Source of the DNA: Jackrogersella multiformis
Taxonomy: Eukaryota; Ascomycota; Sordariomycetes; Xylariales; Hypoxylaceae
Reading direction: 5' to 3'
Assembly (NCBI GenBank): GCA_902806575.1
Contig: CADCXD010000008.1
Span: 2,891,001-2,955,000 of the forward strand
DNA: 64,000 nt
Shown here: one piece after another, positions 1 to 11,674 of the stretch
How positions within the stretch are numbered: position 1 is the stretch's first letter
Layout: each line of letters starts with the position of its first letter
Made by a program: the position numbers and the translations under genes
Notes under the pieces: model-generated
The model's input: the letters and a program-made list of their open reading frames with translations, nothing else
The model's database searches: none
What the model was told of the DNA's origin: nothing

Positions 1-1170
1 ACGAGCTCAAGTTATCTGTCTCCTCTCATGATATGCGAGGGTTCAGACCCCGGTACGAATTACGCCACCATTCGGAGGTACGAACCTACTACCGAAGGAG
101 AACAAGGTCAGCCCTCGTGCTCTCGAAACATCGGCTCCGTGGACATCTCGGTTCTTATTGCGGAGTAACATCTCGAGCCAGATATATTCGCTGGACAACT
201 TTGAACCTGATCGGCCTTATGATCACGACCGAGGTAAGATGCGTAAGAGTTGGAGACGCAAACGGTCCTAACTAGCTCGCACGACGAGAACACCGTTCCG
301 CCTCTCTCGACAGCAGCGATGTTAGAATCGATGCCGCATAAGCATAGCATCTTATTAAATATGCAGAAGATGGAAGGATGTAATAATAGACTCGTCCTAA
401 TCCATCGACGCAACTCCTTCGGTTTCTGCTAAAAACCGAAATGATGTTTCCACCAATTTCCTCGGACATAGCTACATAGAAGGCAGGCCATCTAAAGCAA
501 CCACTTATGCACATTGTAATTAACCGAGCACCATCGGGATCCTGATTGGCTTCGGAAGTCCGTTCTATAAGATCATGACGAAGAGGCTTGCAAGCCACGA
601 TTTGATAAAATCTCCTCGCCTCCGGGAATAGACACGCTTACCTTCTCGGCTCAGCTTTAACTCCGGTCTTCTTATCCGAGTCGTTTCTAACCATTCCGCA
701 TCGACGGGAATACGGACATAGATACCGATAGAGCAGACTCATTTCCATGACTACCTGATGATGGCGATGCTGTTTGGTCTTACGTAAAATATTTAAAAGA
801 TCATGATTACCAACCCAAGACGGCCGAGTCAGCAGGAACCCACGAAGTCTAACCTAGATGCGTTAGATGATGCATGCTCCCGTAAGTCTGTACATAACCT
901 TTGGAAGCATTCATGTCCAAAATCGATAGCGTGCGGCCTCGCATCTAGCTATGCGGAAACCATCATGAACTTCCGTCGACACATTTACCTCGCAATGCCA
1001 GGGCGCCCGCGACGAGAGTTCTACGTGGAATCCTCCTAGAGGTGGACCACAATCGCTCGCCGAAGCGTTACTGCATAAAGAAGCTTTTCTTATGCGAGAC
1101 TTGACATACGGAGAAACTTCAAACCGGCACGTCCACGCAGTATTTTATCGTTAAAGTAGTACCTACCTCA
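1..1170. other. No supported gene; possible extension of a transposon relic
   Basis: Several short open frames exist on both strands, none with a recognisable domain, codon pattern or splice signals. Base composition is near balanced. Because the Harbinger-like fragment begins at about 1171, part of this stretch may be the decayed 5' region of the same element, but I see no terminal repeat to prove it. Confidence 0.5.
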
Positions 1171-1392
1171 TTGTACTCACTCCGAAACCTTACAGTTCAC
1201 GCGGCCCTGAAAGAGAAGCACGAAGCACGACGGATAGCTGAGCGGCTTTTGGATGGTCCGGACCATCGGTTCAGCGATATGTTCCGCATGGAAAAATCAC
1301 CGCCCAAAAGCTCTTACATCGGTTTAAAGATAATATCAGATTTCAAGGCTCGCGTTATGTGACTGTCGTTTCACTTTGTATAGCCTCTAAAT
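1171..1392 (+). pseudogene. PIF/Harbinger-type transposase fragment, frameshifted
   Basis: The first frame carries RFSDMFRMEK, like the N-terminal 'FRMEK...' segment of Harbinger-type DDE transposases. Just after it, the +1 frame continues the expected pattern: LLHRF, then FQGSRYVTVV, matching the 'SRYVSVEEK' segment of the family. This implies a frameshift near 1295-1300. The catalytic DDE core is absent and similarity stops near 1390, where the oppositely oriented Myb/SANT-like relic ends. Harbinger elements typically encode a transposase plus a Myb-like protein, so the neighbour fits. The family call rests on remembered motifs, not a search. Confidence 0.55.
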
Positions 1393-2129
1393 ACGCCAGT
1401 TGATGATCCCTAGTTAGCTGATTAAACGCAATCGCATTCGCAGGGACTGTCAAGTCCTTAACCGCCTTGATAAACCGACTACCGGCGAATTCATCTTCGA
1501 ATTCATCCGAAAGAGTCTCGGTGGCTTGTTTCACGTCATCTGCGCCTGGCGGCCGTAACAACTGACGAGCTGCCTTTTCAATAGATAGATCCAAGCTGGG
1601 TTCAACGTTAGATTTGGGCCGTTTAAGTGGCCGACGGGGGACCTTTTTTAGGGCGAGTTTGAGCACTCAAGTCGTCATTACTGTCGTCGTCCTCGCTGCC
1701 GCTGTCACAGTCACTTAAGCGCTCGGGTAGATCATCTTCCTCGCCGGCCTCCCTGATATATTTACCCAACCGGTCATCTGGAAGAATACCTCTTGATATG
1801 TCGATTCCACCCAAGGGTTGTGTCTTGAGCCACCCCCCAGTTGGCCATCTCTCCAAAAACCACTCCCACGTCTCAGGGGGTGCTTGAGCAATACCGCTCT
1901 CGCCTAAATCGACCCCGGTCCGAGTTGCAGCGAGAAACTGACGATAGCGGCGGCGCTCTGCTTCGAATTTTGCAGATATGTCTTCTATCGTGAACGGCTT
2001 ATCGGGATACGCCTCCAGCATCTCCTCTGCGATACGGGTCCGAGCTGGCTTCGACAAGGCGGCACCCGGTATATTCATCAAGCCCTCTCGGTGACATGCC
2101 AGCGCCGAATTCATGAAATGAGCCGTCAT
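1355..2129 (-). pseudogene. Myb/SANT-like DNA-binding protein, frameshifted
   Basis: The upstream frame (2129 to 1623) has the layout of a fungal or plant Myb/SANT-like domain: helix with YPDKPFTIEDISAKFEAE, then RRRYRQFLAATRTGVDLGES, then ETWEWFLERWPTGGWLKTQPL. An acidic Asp/Ser/Glu linker follows. At a run of six A/T bases near 1645-1652 the sensible reading moves to a second frame (through 1355), which holds a basic stretch and a helical C-terminus ending in RDHQLAYLEAIQSETTVT. A one-base change in that homopolymer would explain the switch, so I call this a recently frameshifted pseudogene; an assembly error is the alternative. Such proteins act with Harbinger transposases in binding element ends, consistent with the transposase fragment abutting its 3' end. 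Confidence 0.6.
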
Positions 2130-3128
2130 GGGTTCGGTCCAATGAAGCCTCGTAACAGCCTGTGCAGCTTTTCCTTTATTCCGAGATTTCGCAGGTGCTT
2201 GGTTAACGGTGCCGCTGCTGGCGTCATCGGTATTGTCCCTGAAATGTACGGGATTAGGCGTAGTCGGCTGGTTGTCGGTACTACGATTATCCTGTGGTAT
2301 CAGGCGTGGTTACTGGGCTATTTAAAGACATCGTGGTTTAAGAATTAAGACAATAGTGATTTTATTTAATTTAATTTTTTTTAAATGTTTTGGTTTGTTT
2401 ACTTGAAATCTCACGATGTTTTCAAATCGAAGAGGCGGTATGAAAACGTAACCCTAGTAAATACACTAATCTATGAATGGCTTAGTTAAGTTGCCAGGGT
2501 ATTAAAAGATGCAATATCCACTCGTATCAAAAATTAGGTACACTCTTACTCTTTTAACAGTGCCTAGCCGCGAGCCGATCGAGGCCTAAGGCGACGCTAT
2601 AATCAAAGCTAATGATTTCTTATTCGGAGATTTTGCTGGTGTCATTATTCTAAATGAGCACCCGAAGGAGGCAACCAAGATTGTACAGTGGATGCAGTGG
2701 GCCAGGCCAATACAACAGCTTGCATTCACAAATTAAGGGTTACATTAATGCGGCATCCAGATGTGTACGGAATATCTCCGACATAAATTCGCAAGCTAAA
2801 GCTGAAGTAGATGATGGCTATATTTAGTATCTACCTAAGTACTTAAGTTGACATGCCAAGAGGTCGGTTTTCGTTTTACGAACTTCGATATCGAGGCTCT
2901 CGGGAGCAGTTTACTAGTGTAGACGCCAGGTTATTCTATCGAAGAGGACGAGTAGCTACCTAGGTACCTAGGTAGGCACCCTCAAGTCGCTGGGTAGACA
3001 CGCCGGTTACCTTTGCGTCTCCTAGCATCTTAATCTCGCACTTATATATACTAAAGGCATCGAGGAACAATATTCCGCAGACGAAAATAGAAGGGTTTTA
3101 TTTCGCACAGGTACCTATTCAACCAAGC
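2130..3128. other. Intergenic, no gene seen
   Basis: Contains stop-rich sequence, an A/T-rich patch at about 2350-2395, and a cluster of the palindromic TACCTAGGTA-type motif near 2955-2980. It would hold the 3' flank of the secreted-protein gene. Confidence 0.5.
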
Positions 3129-4175
3129 TTAACTAGGTGCGACATAAGTTCCGAGGTAGTCGATCGTTCCGCACCCCGACTGCACCCAGAACCCCTGCAG
3201 CGGGAAGACGCCAGCCCAGCTCTGGTACGAGAAGATGAAGTCGCACGCCGGCCCGTCCGGCGTCCCCACGTACAGCAGCCCGCAGTAGCTCGACATCGTC
3301 TTCATGATCGCGCCGCATCCCTCGCTGTCCTGGCACAGCTGGCAGCACATGCTAGAGTCGTTGTACGTCTCGTCGCCGAGGTAGACCACCGTGATGTTGG
3401 CCGAGTACTTGCCGGGCGTGAGCCCGTACTCGCCTACGCCCGCCACTATGTTCGTAGGCGCGCACTTGGCCGCGAAGGTCGTGGTCTTGGTAGCCTCGCA
3501 CGCCGCGCTCACGGTCTCGATGCTGGTCGCCAGGCGGTAGGACGTGGTGCTGGTCGAGACCGTCGTCTGGTAGACCGTAGTGCCGGATAGGAACGTCGAC
3601 GTGACGGTGGCGGTGGGGGAGGTTACCGTGCTGGTCGGCGTCACCGTGCTGGTAGAGACGCCGGACGTCGCCGTAGGGCTGAGGTAGATATACCAGGTCA
3701 CTGTCGTAGAGCACACCACCTGCGTCGGGTACGAAGCCGGAATTGTCGTGACCTGGCCCGAGATCGGCACGTAGCTGCCGCTGTACTCCGTCACGGTCGA
3801 GGGCGAGACCCCGTTCGTGCACACCGTGGTAGGCCACGTCACGGTGGCCACGGTCGACTGGAACTCCTCCCAATAGGTGGAGGTCGGGATGGTCGCGGTG
3901 CTGGTCACCCAGAGGTAGGAGGTCCTCGTGAGCGCCGTCGACGTGACGGGGTCGGTCGTGACCCGGACCACAGACGGGACCGTCACCTCGGGGGCCGTGG
4001 AGATCACCGTCAAGACGCTCGTCGTCGAGGTGACGGAGATAGAACCGGGTATCGCGCCCCCGCTGCCCGACAAGGTGGTGCACCCGCCCTCGGTGTTGAA
4101 CGAGTAGTGCGTGCCCGTGGAAGCCCGGGCGAGCGAGGCGGAGACCGCCAGGCCGTAAATAATGCGCCCCAGCAT
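3129..4175 (-). CDS. Secreted Ser/Thr-rich protein with C-terminal Cys-rich (apple/PAN-like) domain
   Basis: A single uninterrupted 348-residue frame. Residues 1-19 or so form a signal peptide (basic LGR, hydrophobic core, Ala-X-Ala before the likely cut). Residues about 35-225 are a Ser/Thr/Val-rich stretch with repeated 'TSTxT' and 'TVT' runs, the kind of O-glycosylated stalk common in fungal wall or surface proteins. The last 110 residues hold most cysteines, including SSMCCQLCQDSEGCGAIMK, a pattern seen in fungal apple/PAN-like adhesion modules. No GPI-type hydrophobic tail is visible, so the product is probably secreted or wall-associated. The start is the only ATG before the signal peptide. 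The substrate or ligand cannot be inferred. The high GC third positions contrast with the AT-rich flanks and suggest an intact, constrained gene. Confidence 0.8.
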   Translation of the reverse strand: MLGRIIYGLAVSASLARASTGTHYSFNTEGGCTTLSGSGGAIPGSISVTSTTSVLTVISTAPEVTVPSVVRVTTDPVTSTALTRTSYLWVTSTATIPTSTYWEEFQSTVATVTWPTTVCTNGVSPSTVTEYSGSYVPISGQVTTIPASYPTQVVCSTTVTWYIYLSPTATSGVSTSTVTPTSTVTSPTATVTSTFLSGTTVYQTTVSTSTTSYRLATSIETVSAACEATKTTTFAAKCAPTNIVAGVGEYGLTPGKYSANITVVYLGDETYNDSSMCCQLCQDSEGCGAIMKTMSSYCGLLYVGTPDGPACDFIFSYQSWAGVFPLQGFWVQSGCGTIDYLGTYVAPS

Positions 4176-4195
4176 CGTGATGTAGTATGTCCTCG

Positions 4196-4250
4196 TGCCT
4201 GTTCTCGTGCCTGTTCTCGTACCAGTGTCCTCGTACCTATATAAATAGGT
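4196..4250 (-). promoter_or_regulatory. TATA-like element and short tandem repeat upstream of the secreted-protein gene
   Basis: On the minus strand TATTTATATA lies 63-72 bp before the start codon. Between it and the ATG is a run of 12-bp direct repeats (GTGCCTGTTCTC-like, about 4196-4230 on the plus strand). Position fits a core promoter and leader, but function is inferred. Confidence 0.4.
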
Positions 4251-5493
4251 AGCGTTACTGTAGTAGGTAGCGACGAGAGCAACAAAAACAGCGACGACGA
4301 AACCTAACTACGCCGTAAGAACTGACGCGGGGGTGGAGGCCCTTTATGAAGCTTACCGCATCTCTCGGCGGTCGTGCGCCTATGCTACATAATAGACTAT
4401 GTACCTACCGGTTCCTACCTACCTAGGCGACCATTTTCAAAAGCAAAGGACTTTTCGAAGCAGAGGACTTTTTCAAGGTAGAGTACCTTTCCGAAAGGAG
4501 ACGACGCGGAGCGGGCAACAGCGGGGGCGAGCAAAGGATTACTGCAACCGTGCTGCATTTACGATCGATCAATCAGCAAGGTCATAACGATGAGTAAAGC
4601 AATCGATACAGCTTTGTCAGCCAAGTCGAAAAAAGGTACAGCTGGCTATTTTTGGAAATAGACAGGTCCGGAACCTGCTCCTCGCAGAAATCACCCCAGC
4701 TGACATGTTGGAACCTGCTCCCGCGTAGCCTCCGAATTACGAACCGACGAGAAATAGGAAGGAGAAATCACCGGCGGCTCCCCGATCGAGGAATGGCGCG
4801 CCAAAGTAATGCCGAAACATACGTTACGCGCGAGTAGACTGATGCCGATTTGGGGTTTAAGGTAACAGAGCGCTCCGATTTAATCTCCCCGGCATCTGTC
4901 AACCTTATCTCGACCCGGGGTGATGATGCTACCTATATCGGGTCCTGATAAGTAGGTATTGTTCGATCGAGGCTCTATCGACTACCTAGGTACTCACGGG
5001 CTGTTCGATGGACTGCTCCATCGGCTCCTCCATCGTACTATGGCTCGTTCTTAGCTTTGCCTCGACTCCCCTCGGCCGCCTTGAGATGGGAATTTCGAAA
5101 GCGGTAAGCCCCTCCTAAGCACGTTCCGCCGAAGGACAAGCACCAAATAAGGGATTATCAGTTTTAAACATTATAATACATACCTAGGTAGTTACTCATT
5201 CCAAGCGAACACCGATTTAGAGACGGTTATACATACCTGTGTACGTAACTGTCGCCCATTATGTCGATGACCTCGGCCTCTAGGTATCATCTTAGCTCCG
5301 CGGAAGGAAATCATCGGAGACGAAAGAAACAAAAGGTGCAAGATAGAAAAAAATAATTACATTATTATCGGAATGAATATCTATCTACAAAAGGAATTCC
5401 GTGTCATGCGTATTAAAAGATAATTTTAAGCCCCAGATACCGCATCTGATAAACCCGCGGAGCATACCGGCGTCGATATAACCGCTGCAGGCT
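4251..5493. other. Intergenic, no gene seen
   Basis: Short frames at 4399-4587 and 4652-4837 have no family features. TACCTAGGTA-type motifs occur near 4420, 4985 and 5182. The right end is the 3' flank of the TRK gene. Confidence 0.5.
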
Positions 5494-8117
5494 TCAACGC
5501 GAAAAGGCGGAGAGGCTTCGAATCTCGGCGTCCTCCTCCTCGTCCTCGGCGAGCTTCCTCCCCGGCAGCCGAACCGCCCGGTCCAGCGCCACGGGCAATC
5601 CTCTGTGCCGACCTCGCAGCATCACCAGGATCATGACGACCTTGCTCCCGGTGTACATGCCCCCGCTGAGGCTGTAGGCCTGGTCCGGCAGCCCGATGCT
5701 GATGCCGATGTTGGTGTAGCCCGACACGATCTCGAACAGGATCGCGAACACGCTGAACGTGGTCGGGTCGCCGAGGGAATGCCGCGTCTCGATCAGGGTG
5801 ACGAGGAATAGCGTCAGGGCGATCCACCACACGTCGTGGCTGAGCTGGCCGCGCACCTGCTGCGACACGAGGCTCGGAGGGGCCGTCGTCGCCTGGTGGT
5901 CGCGGAGAGAATGGAGAGAGGCCCGCGCGAAGTCGACGGTCGCCGCCCTGCGCAGAGGCCCGAACTGAGCCGTCCCCGGCGCCGCCGCGGCCACGCCCAC
6001 GCCTTGGAAGCCCGCCACTATACGGAGAGTCAGCATCCAGGTACTTTAGGTAAAGGCTTCGGGGTGCCGGGCAGGCGTGCACGTCTCGGGAGCAACAGAT
6101 CCTAGCCAGCCTACCAGCTTAGGCATCCGGATAGGCGATCAGGAGCGCTCGGCTCCCGAGGCAGGCCGACAAGGCAGGCCAACAGGCCAAGAAAAGAAAC
6201 TCGCTTCTACGTACTGCGCTGCTGGATCTGGCGGCCCACGAACGCCGTGCCGCGCCGGCCGACATCGTACAGCTTCCTGACGGACTTGGAAGACGGCGCC
6301 CGCGAGACCGCGTCCCACCTCCCGCCGTCGACCGCGGACGCGGGAAGCCCTCTCTTATTCGCGGGGCGGGATTCTTCGTCGTCGCCGAACACGCTGCTGC
6401 TCGCCGAGTGCAGCTGCTCCTCCTCCGCGTTGTCTCCCTCGTATATCCCCAGGGACCGCTCCTCGTACACGTTGGAGTTCCGCATGGTGATGATGTGGGG
6501 GTACGCCGCCGTGTAGTACACCACCAGCCAGAGCACCTGCACGTCGAAGTATACCCCCGACGGCGACACTATGGCGTATCCTCCCGAGGGGATCGCTGTC
6601 GCAGGGGCGGCTCGTCAGCTCGGGATCTCGTCGGGACCGGGGCGTCGCCTCGGAAGGGGTTACTCACAGAATCCTTGGAACAGGGCGTCGAAGATCCGCT
6701 GGCCTACGGGGATGGCGTCCATGGTCGGATTCCCGACGCCGAGGATCAGGATCAGCACCCAGTCCGCCACCACGAAGCCGCCGAACGTGGCCGCGAACAT
6801 CCAGGTGTCCCCGGCGGTGAACAGGCTGGTATATACGCGGCGGGGAAATCTCAGGATGAAGTCGAACCCTTCCTTCCAAACCCCGTACTCCTTCTCCTGG
6901 GAGCAGATATCTAGCAGGGACGACATGGTCCATATTATGAACCGCATGAAGACTGGGAAGGCCGCCGGGCCCGCCAGCGACAGCAGCGTGACGACGGTGA
7001 GGAGGAAATAGGAAGACTGGAAGGGCAGAAACCCCGCGTCCAGCAGCGTGAAGCCGGCGTTGCTGTAGGCGGACACGGCGAGGAAGACGCCCGCCCACCA
7101 CGGGTTCTGCGCGTCGGCGGCGGCGGCGTCGGCGGCGTGGGCCGACATCCACGCGCCCAGGGCGACGGCGCCGAAGAGCTGGCAGAGCGCGAAGTAGGCG
7201 AGCACGAACACGGAGAGGAACTTGAGGGACCGGTACTCGACCCCGCCCAGGTACTCCCGCTGGCCCTCCGACAGGTTGAAGAACTGCCCGTTCCGGCCGA
7301 TGCTGCGCTTCTGCTCCCGCAGGAACGTCTGCACGTTGAAACCCCCCACCGTCGACCTGGACTCCGACGCCTGCGATCTCCGCCGCGCAGCTCCGCTCTG
7401 CCGCGACTGCGTCTGGTAGATCGAGTGCCCCGTCGCCGCCGGCTGCCCCTCGGGGGGTTCGCCCTCCCGGACGGTCTCGAGGAAGAAGCCGATGTGCTGC
7501 TGCTGCTGCTGCTGCTGGCTCTTCGCGCCCGCCTCCTGGGAATCCGCGGGAAAAGTCGGCCTCGTAGCCTGCGAGGCCGAGGCGCTCGCGTAGCCGGAGG
7601 GCCGCGGCTTGCTCTGCGCCCTGCCCCTCCCGAACGACGACATTATCGGCAGCCCGAACATGGCCCCCGTCATGCCGACGACGGCGCCGGTCCCCGAGAT
7701 CTTCTTCTTCCTCCTCTCCCGCTCCGCCTCCACGATGTCCTCGAAGCGCTTCTCGAAGATGCGCATGCGGAACGCGACGGTGACGTACGAGATCAGGACC
7801 TGGCTCCCCATCATCATCAGCACGAACAGCTCCGCCTGCTGGAACGTCGTCAACCGGCTGAGGTTGACGGTGTTGAGGCCCGTCGCCGTGAGCGCCGACG
7901 TCACCATGAACAGGCTGTCCCACCACCCGACGCTGTAGGCGGGGGCCGACGCGCCCCAGAACACGAGCGAGGCCAAGACCGCCGTGCCGACGAAGTAGGC
8001 ATAGTGCAGCGTGATGTAGTTGACGGGCGGCAGATACGCCCTAGCGAAGCGCGCCGCGGCGGCTAACGCGTCGTAGATCCCGGGGTGCCGCTCGCCAAGG
8101 TCCTCCCGAAACCCCAT
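5494..8117 (-). CDS. TRK-family high-affinity potassium transporter
   Basis: Integral plasma-membrane K+ uptake protein of the TRK/KtrB/HKT superfamily (four membrane-pore-membrane repeats). I read three exons: 8117-6668, 6595-6215 and 6017-5494, giving 784 residues. Intron 1 (6667-6596, 72 nt) has GTGAGT, CTGAC and CAG; intron 2 (6214-6018, 197 nt) has GTACGT, CTGAC and TAG; both joins keep frame. Filter loops visible: TATGLNTV at residues 77-84, SAYSNAGFTLLD at 349-360, SIPSGGYAIVS at 484-494 across intron 1, and SGYTNIGISIGLPDQAYS in exon 3. NVYEERSLGIY and LRGRHRGLPVALDRAV are family hallmarks. The loop between repeats 1 and 2 is long (about 165-290) with a seven-Gln run, typical of fungal TRKs. 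Exon 3 opens with about 50 low-complexity residues before VSQQVRGQLSHDVWW, so the intron 2 acceptor is less certain. Confidence 0.9.
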
Positions 8118-8825
8118 CGCAACCTCGAAGATGTCGAAAAAATCGTCGCCCGAATCTGTTCGGTCCTGCCGCTGTCGTACTCGAGGCTAAGGGAGCTAAG
8201 AACGAAGGAAATTGTGACGAAAAGGCGGTGGGCAGAGCGGGCTATCCCTCGCCTGATGTACGTATAAATCTTGGATCGCTTCCCACTTTTGCCCGAAGGG
8301 CACGGCTTGTGTCCTGCCCAAAACGCGGATTGGCAGATTGGTAAGGTGGACATGAAACATCATCGCCAACCTGTGAGACGATTCGATTCGAGTACAGTAT
8401 ATGTTCGTTCGACACTGTGGAGATTTCGTATATGTATCCCTTCGGCTGATATCAGTATCAGATAACGGAAATAACAGGTTACTAAAAATAGAAATTATAT
8501 GTAAGCCAGCGTGGCCAATCAGAACCGTAGAACACTGCCTTGTACATAGGTATTTACTTTACGACGAAGTAACTTGACGAAACCTGAACCGATAAGAGTA
8601 TGCTTTGGAGAGCTGGATAGCCCTCGCGGGAGGGAGTCGAACGATGCAGCTCACGTTCTTCTGGGACACCACCGGGCTGAGAAATATGTATTTCATATTT
8701 AAAAGGTCCGTACCTTATTTACTTAAGGGGCTCAGGGGCTGCTGTTCTCCCATTTCCCCCTTAAAACCCCCCTCCTTTAAACATTCGAATTCTTCACTTC
8801 CAAGTATTTTAAATTTACGATGTCG
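8118..8825. other. Promoter-side intergenic of the TRK gene
   Basis: No domain-bearing frame. The sequence grades from balanced to AT-rich (8460-8500). It must hold the TRK promoter, but no site stands out. Confidence 0.45.
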
Positions 8826-9345
8826 TCAGCGAATATTATAGCCACGAACCAGATCGGCAGCGAGAGTGCTGCTAAAGGAAACGGATCCGCGGGTCTTAAG
8901 ATAGGACTGCTCAAGTCGTCGGCCGAAGAAGCAGGCCACCGATTCCCCGTCACCGGTAGGATTACTAACTAATGACTTAGTGGATGGGAGTTGCAAATCT
9001 CCCCCGGCAAGCAGCACTTCTACGCTCGGGCCATCTCCATGACTGAGACTGCCCCAATACCCAATATTGGCTCCCGCAGCAGCTTTGTCCGAGGCAGAGA
9101 GGAGGCAATCTCTTGCTATGAAATTACCCTCATCGGTTCGATAGGACTTATCGGGATATCCCCAGATGGTCAGTTTCTCCTGTCGCCAGTGGCACACCAC
9201 ACGTCGGGGAAACTAGTGTCTGGGAATGAGATGCCTAGAAGATAAGCACGACACCTACCATCCTCCTCGACCCGATCGCCGTATACGAATCTCCCGGAAG
9301 GGGTGTTGAACGTAGTACCGCGACCTGCGGATACAAACAGTTTGC
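8826..9345 (-). pseudogene. Relic of a repeated gene family ('CLLSASDKA' family)
   Basis: The minus strand reads GRFVYGDRVEEDGRCRAYLL at about 9305-9246, then SFPDTSFPDVWCATGDRRN ending at a TGA, and in another frame NFIARDCLLSASDKAAAGAN followed by GDGPSVEVLLAGGDLQLP (about 9120-8990). The same CLLSASDKA segment recurs at about 21570 and 27300 on the plus strand next to zinc-knuckle remnants, so this is a member of one family. Frames are shifted and stopped, hence pseudogene. I do not recognise the function. The Cys and His residues of the C-terminal zinc knuckle seen in the other copies are not visible here. Confidence 0.5.
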
Positions 9346-11674
9346 ATCCCCAGCGGAGGCGTACATCGCGGCGAGTGCGGCACCGTCAGGTTCGTCAAAG
9401 TGATTAGGCGGTTCCAGCTTTCTTCAGCCCATCTTTCCTCTTTCCTATACCTACCAATAGTTCTATCGAACAGGTCTCTGTTCCAAGGAATCCCAGGTTG
9501 CTTCGAGATAGAATAGTAACTTGGGGCTATCTGAGATCATAAAATGGATAAATCTTAAGGGCACCGAGGGTTTTCTTGTCGGCCATCAGGATCCAAGTGT
9601 GCGCTTTGTTGAATAGGCCCCAATGTCACTGCAGACGAATTGTTCCGCGAGAAACCGTACGCTCCACGTTCTGTGCCGTTTTGCGACGATGAACCTTCGT
9701 ACGGCCATGATTGGAATTGTGGTAGGTCTCGCATCCCCACAGCATCCTAAATTCAATTACAAACAAGCTGCTGCCCCCTTCGGCTCCTACAGCCGGATGA
9801 GTTGACCACGGCTTATCATCCTGGCCTGGTTCAATGTCTCCAATGTATAGGTCGAAAGTGCCTACGTAGAAATGTAGCGAGGTTGTGTGGAGGGGAGCAC
9901 GGGATGGGCGCTTGTGACGGCCTTCGAGTAATAGGATTCCGGGAACCCTTCTTTTCTAGGTAGGCGAATCTGTATGGCGAGGTGTGATTTACCGACGATC
10001 GGAGAGGCGGAAAAAGGCGTATGACTATCGCCGACGTTAATGCTGGCCGATATCTCCGCCTCCTGCGACCATTCATATAAGTTTTGTCACACTTACTAAG
10101 GTACTATGAGCTCAAAGTGGGTTGTATTCAACTGATCCTCCAAGGAGAATCTCTCGCTCTTCCTAAAGAGACTGTGAGGAGCTATATACCCATATCGGAG
10201 ACCTGATCGGAGCAGTAGTGGAGCTACTATTATATTCTCCTTTGCGCCGGCGTGGTGGAGATCCCTTCATCAGAGCTCTCCTCATCACAAGTTTAATCGC
10301 CCTCGCGCTGATATGCCAAACAGCAAAATGTGATTACGAATGCTAGCTGCTTCACGTCCCGCGACTTGACCTCGCCGCTTCTGGAAAGCCGCGGCATACC
10401 GGCGTCGCCAGCGCTTCCGTGGCCACCAAGGCACGCGTCGACCCCCCCCCTCCCCCGGAGATTCCCACGGCGGCTAGCTCGTCCTTGGTCGATTGGACAT
10501 TGCCGTGGGAATCCTCACGCTTTCCTCTCCTCGCTTCGCGCTTCACTTCACGCTTCACTATCGCCGCATTCCCGCAGCCGAGTTATGAGAGGCGGTTCCT
10601 CTCCGTATCTTTCTTCCGCCTGATGCGGTCGACGGCCACGAGCCGGTGCGTGACCTCTTTCGTGGCCGAATTGTCATGGGGACGCCTCGCTGACAACTCA
10701 TTCGCATTTGGCGTATTAAACGGCCATTCGAACGTCAGGCTATGGTTGGCGGAAATCGATTAAAGCGCGCTAGCGGATCTTATGTTAGATGTTAGACCTA
10801 GACCGGGGTGCTCTCACCATCTTCCAGTCATCTTACCGTACTTCTTCTTCGGGTGTCTTGATCGTGGTATCCTTGGCATCATTTCTTTTATCTCATGCTT
10901 CGATTCCCATTCTTGGCTTCTAGATCTTTCATAGCCAATGGATATGCCGTATCGTACTCCTGGACCAATTACGCCGCGTTTTGCATCAACGGTCTTAAAT
11001 ACCACTCGTCGTCTGTTTCGCTTCGCTTCGGCTAGAATCGTCGGAATCTGTACTTCGATGAACCGTTACGTGGCCGCAATAACATATGAGCTTAATTATT
11101 TCTTGTATTGAAATATTACCTAAAAGGGAAAGTGGGTGGTCGAATAAAGGTGGATGATTGGACGCTTAGCGTATGCAGGAGGGTTAAGGCTCTTGCAGTT
11201 GAAGAATTTTACCACAAGGTACTTAGGTACTTAAGTACTTGGGGAACTTATTGCAGCCATAGGACCCTGATTGAATCCTTACCTACCTAGGTAGGTACCT
11301 ATAGGTATCCTTTGAATAAAATTGAAATAGGTGAGTCACATAAAGAATATAAAGCTTGTGAGTCAAATATAAGGTTTGTGAGTCAAATACAAGGAAGTCA
11401 AAGTTTAACACCTTTCCTTAAGCAGTAACGCCGACATCTTTGGCGATCCCATTTACCTATAAGCCCTGGAGGAGTATTCATATGATTGAAAGTTGAAAAT
11501 CAAATGTGCGAGCGAGTTAAAGGTGCTTAAGTAAATACCGCTTAAAGGGAGCTTTTTGTTTCCCCGGTTTGGTTCTCAACAAAACGCAGGTTAAACTTCC
11601 TTTTCACTTTAGCATATTCTTCTCACAAACAACTTTTTCTAATAACATATCCTCCTGTTTATTATTATTTTAAA
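9346..11674. other. Long intergenic stretch, no gene supported
   Basis: Open frames at 9555-9740(-), 9831-10076(-), 10330-10763(+) and 10814-11005(-) lack family features; those around 10330-10620 are Pro/Ser/Arg-rich readings of a pyrimidine-rich tract. TACCTAGGTA-type motifs cluster at 11217-11308, and an imperfect 20-22 bp tandem (GTGAGTCAAATA core) lies at about 11350-11395. Confidence 0.45.

Noticed and set aside
3133..4285. Minus-strand frames of 71, 243 and 91 residues overlapping the secreted-protein gene
   Set aside because: Alternative frames of the same DNA with Arg/His/Gly bias and no domain; the 348-residue frame has signal peptide and Cys pattern.
5605..8066. Long plus-strand frames such as 7137-8066 and 5836-6105
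   Set aside because: They lie antisense to TRK exons. Their Arg/Pro/His-rich content is what GC-rich codon third positions give on the other strand.
8605..8700. Possible tRNA (GGGAGTCGAACG-like B-box)
   Set aside because: No matching A-box, acceptor stem or anticodon arm could be folded around it.
10330..10763. Pro/Ser/Arg-rich overlapping frames
   Set aside because: Low-complexity readings of a pyrimidine-rich tract; the 114-residue frame begins at GTG, not ATG.
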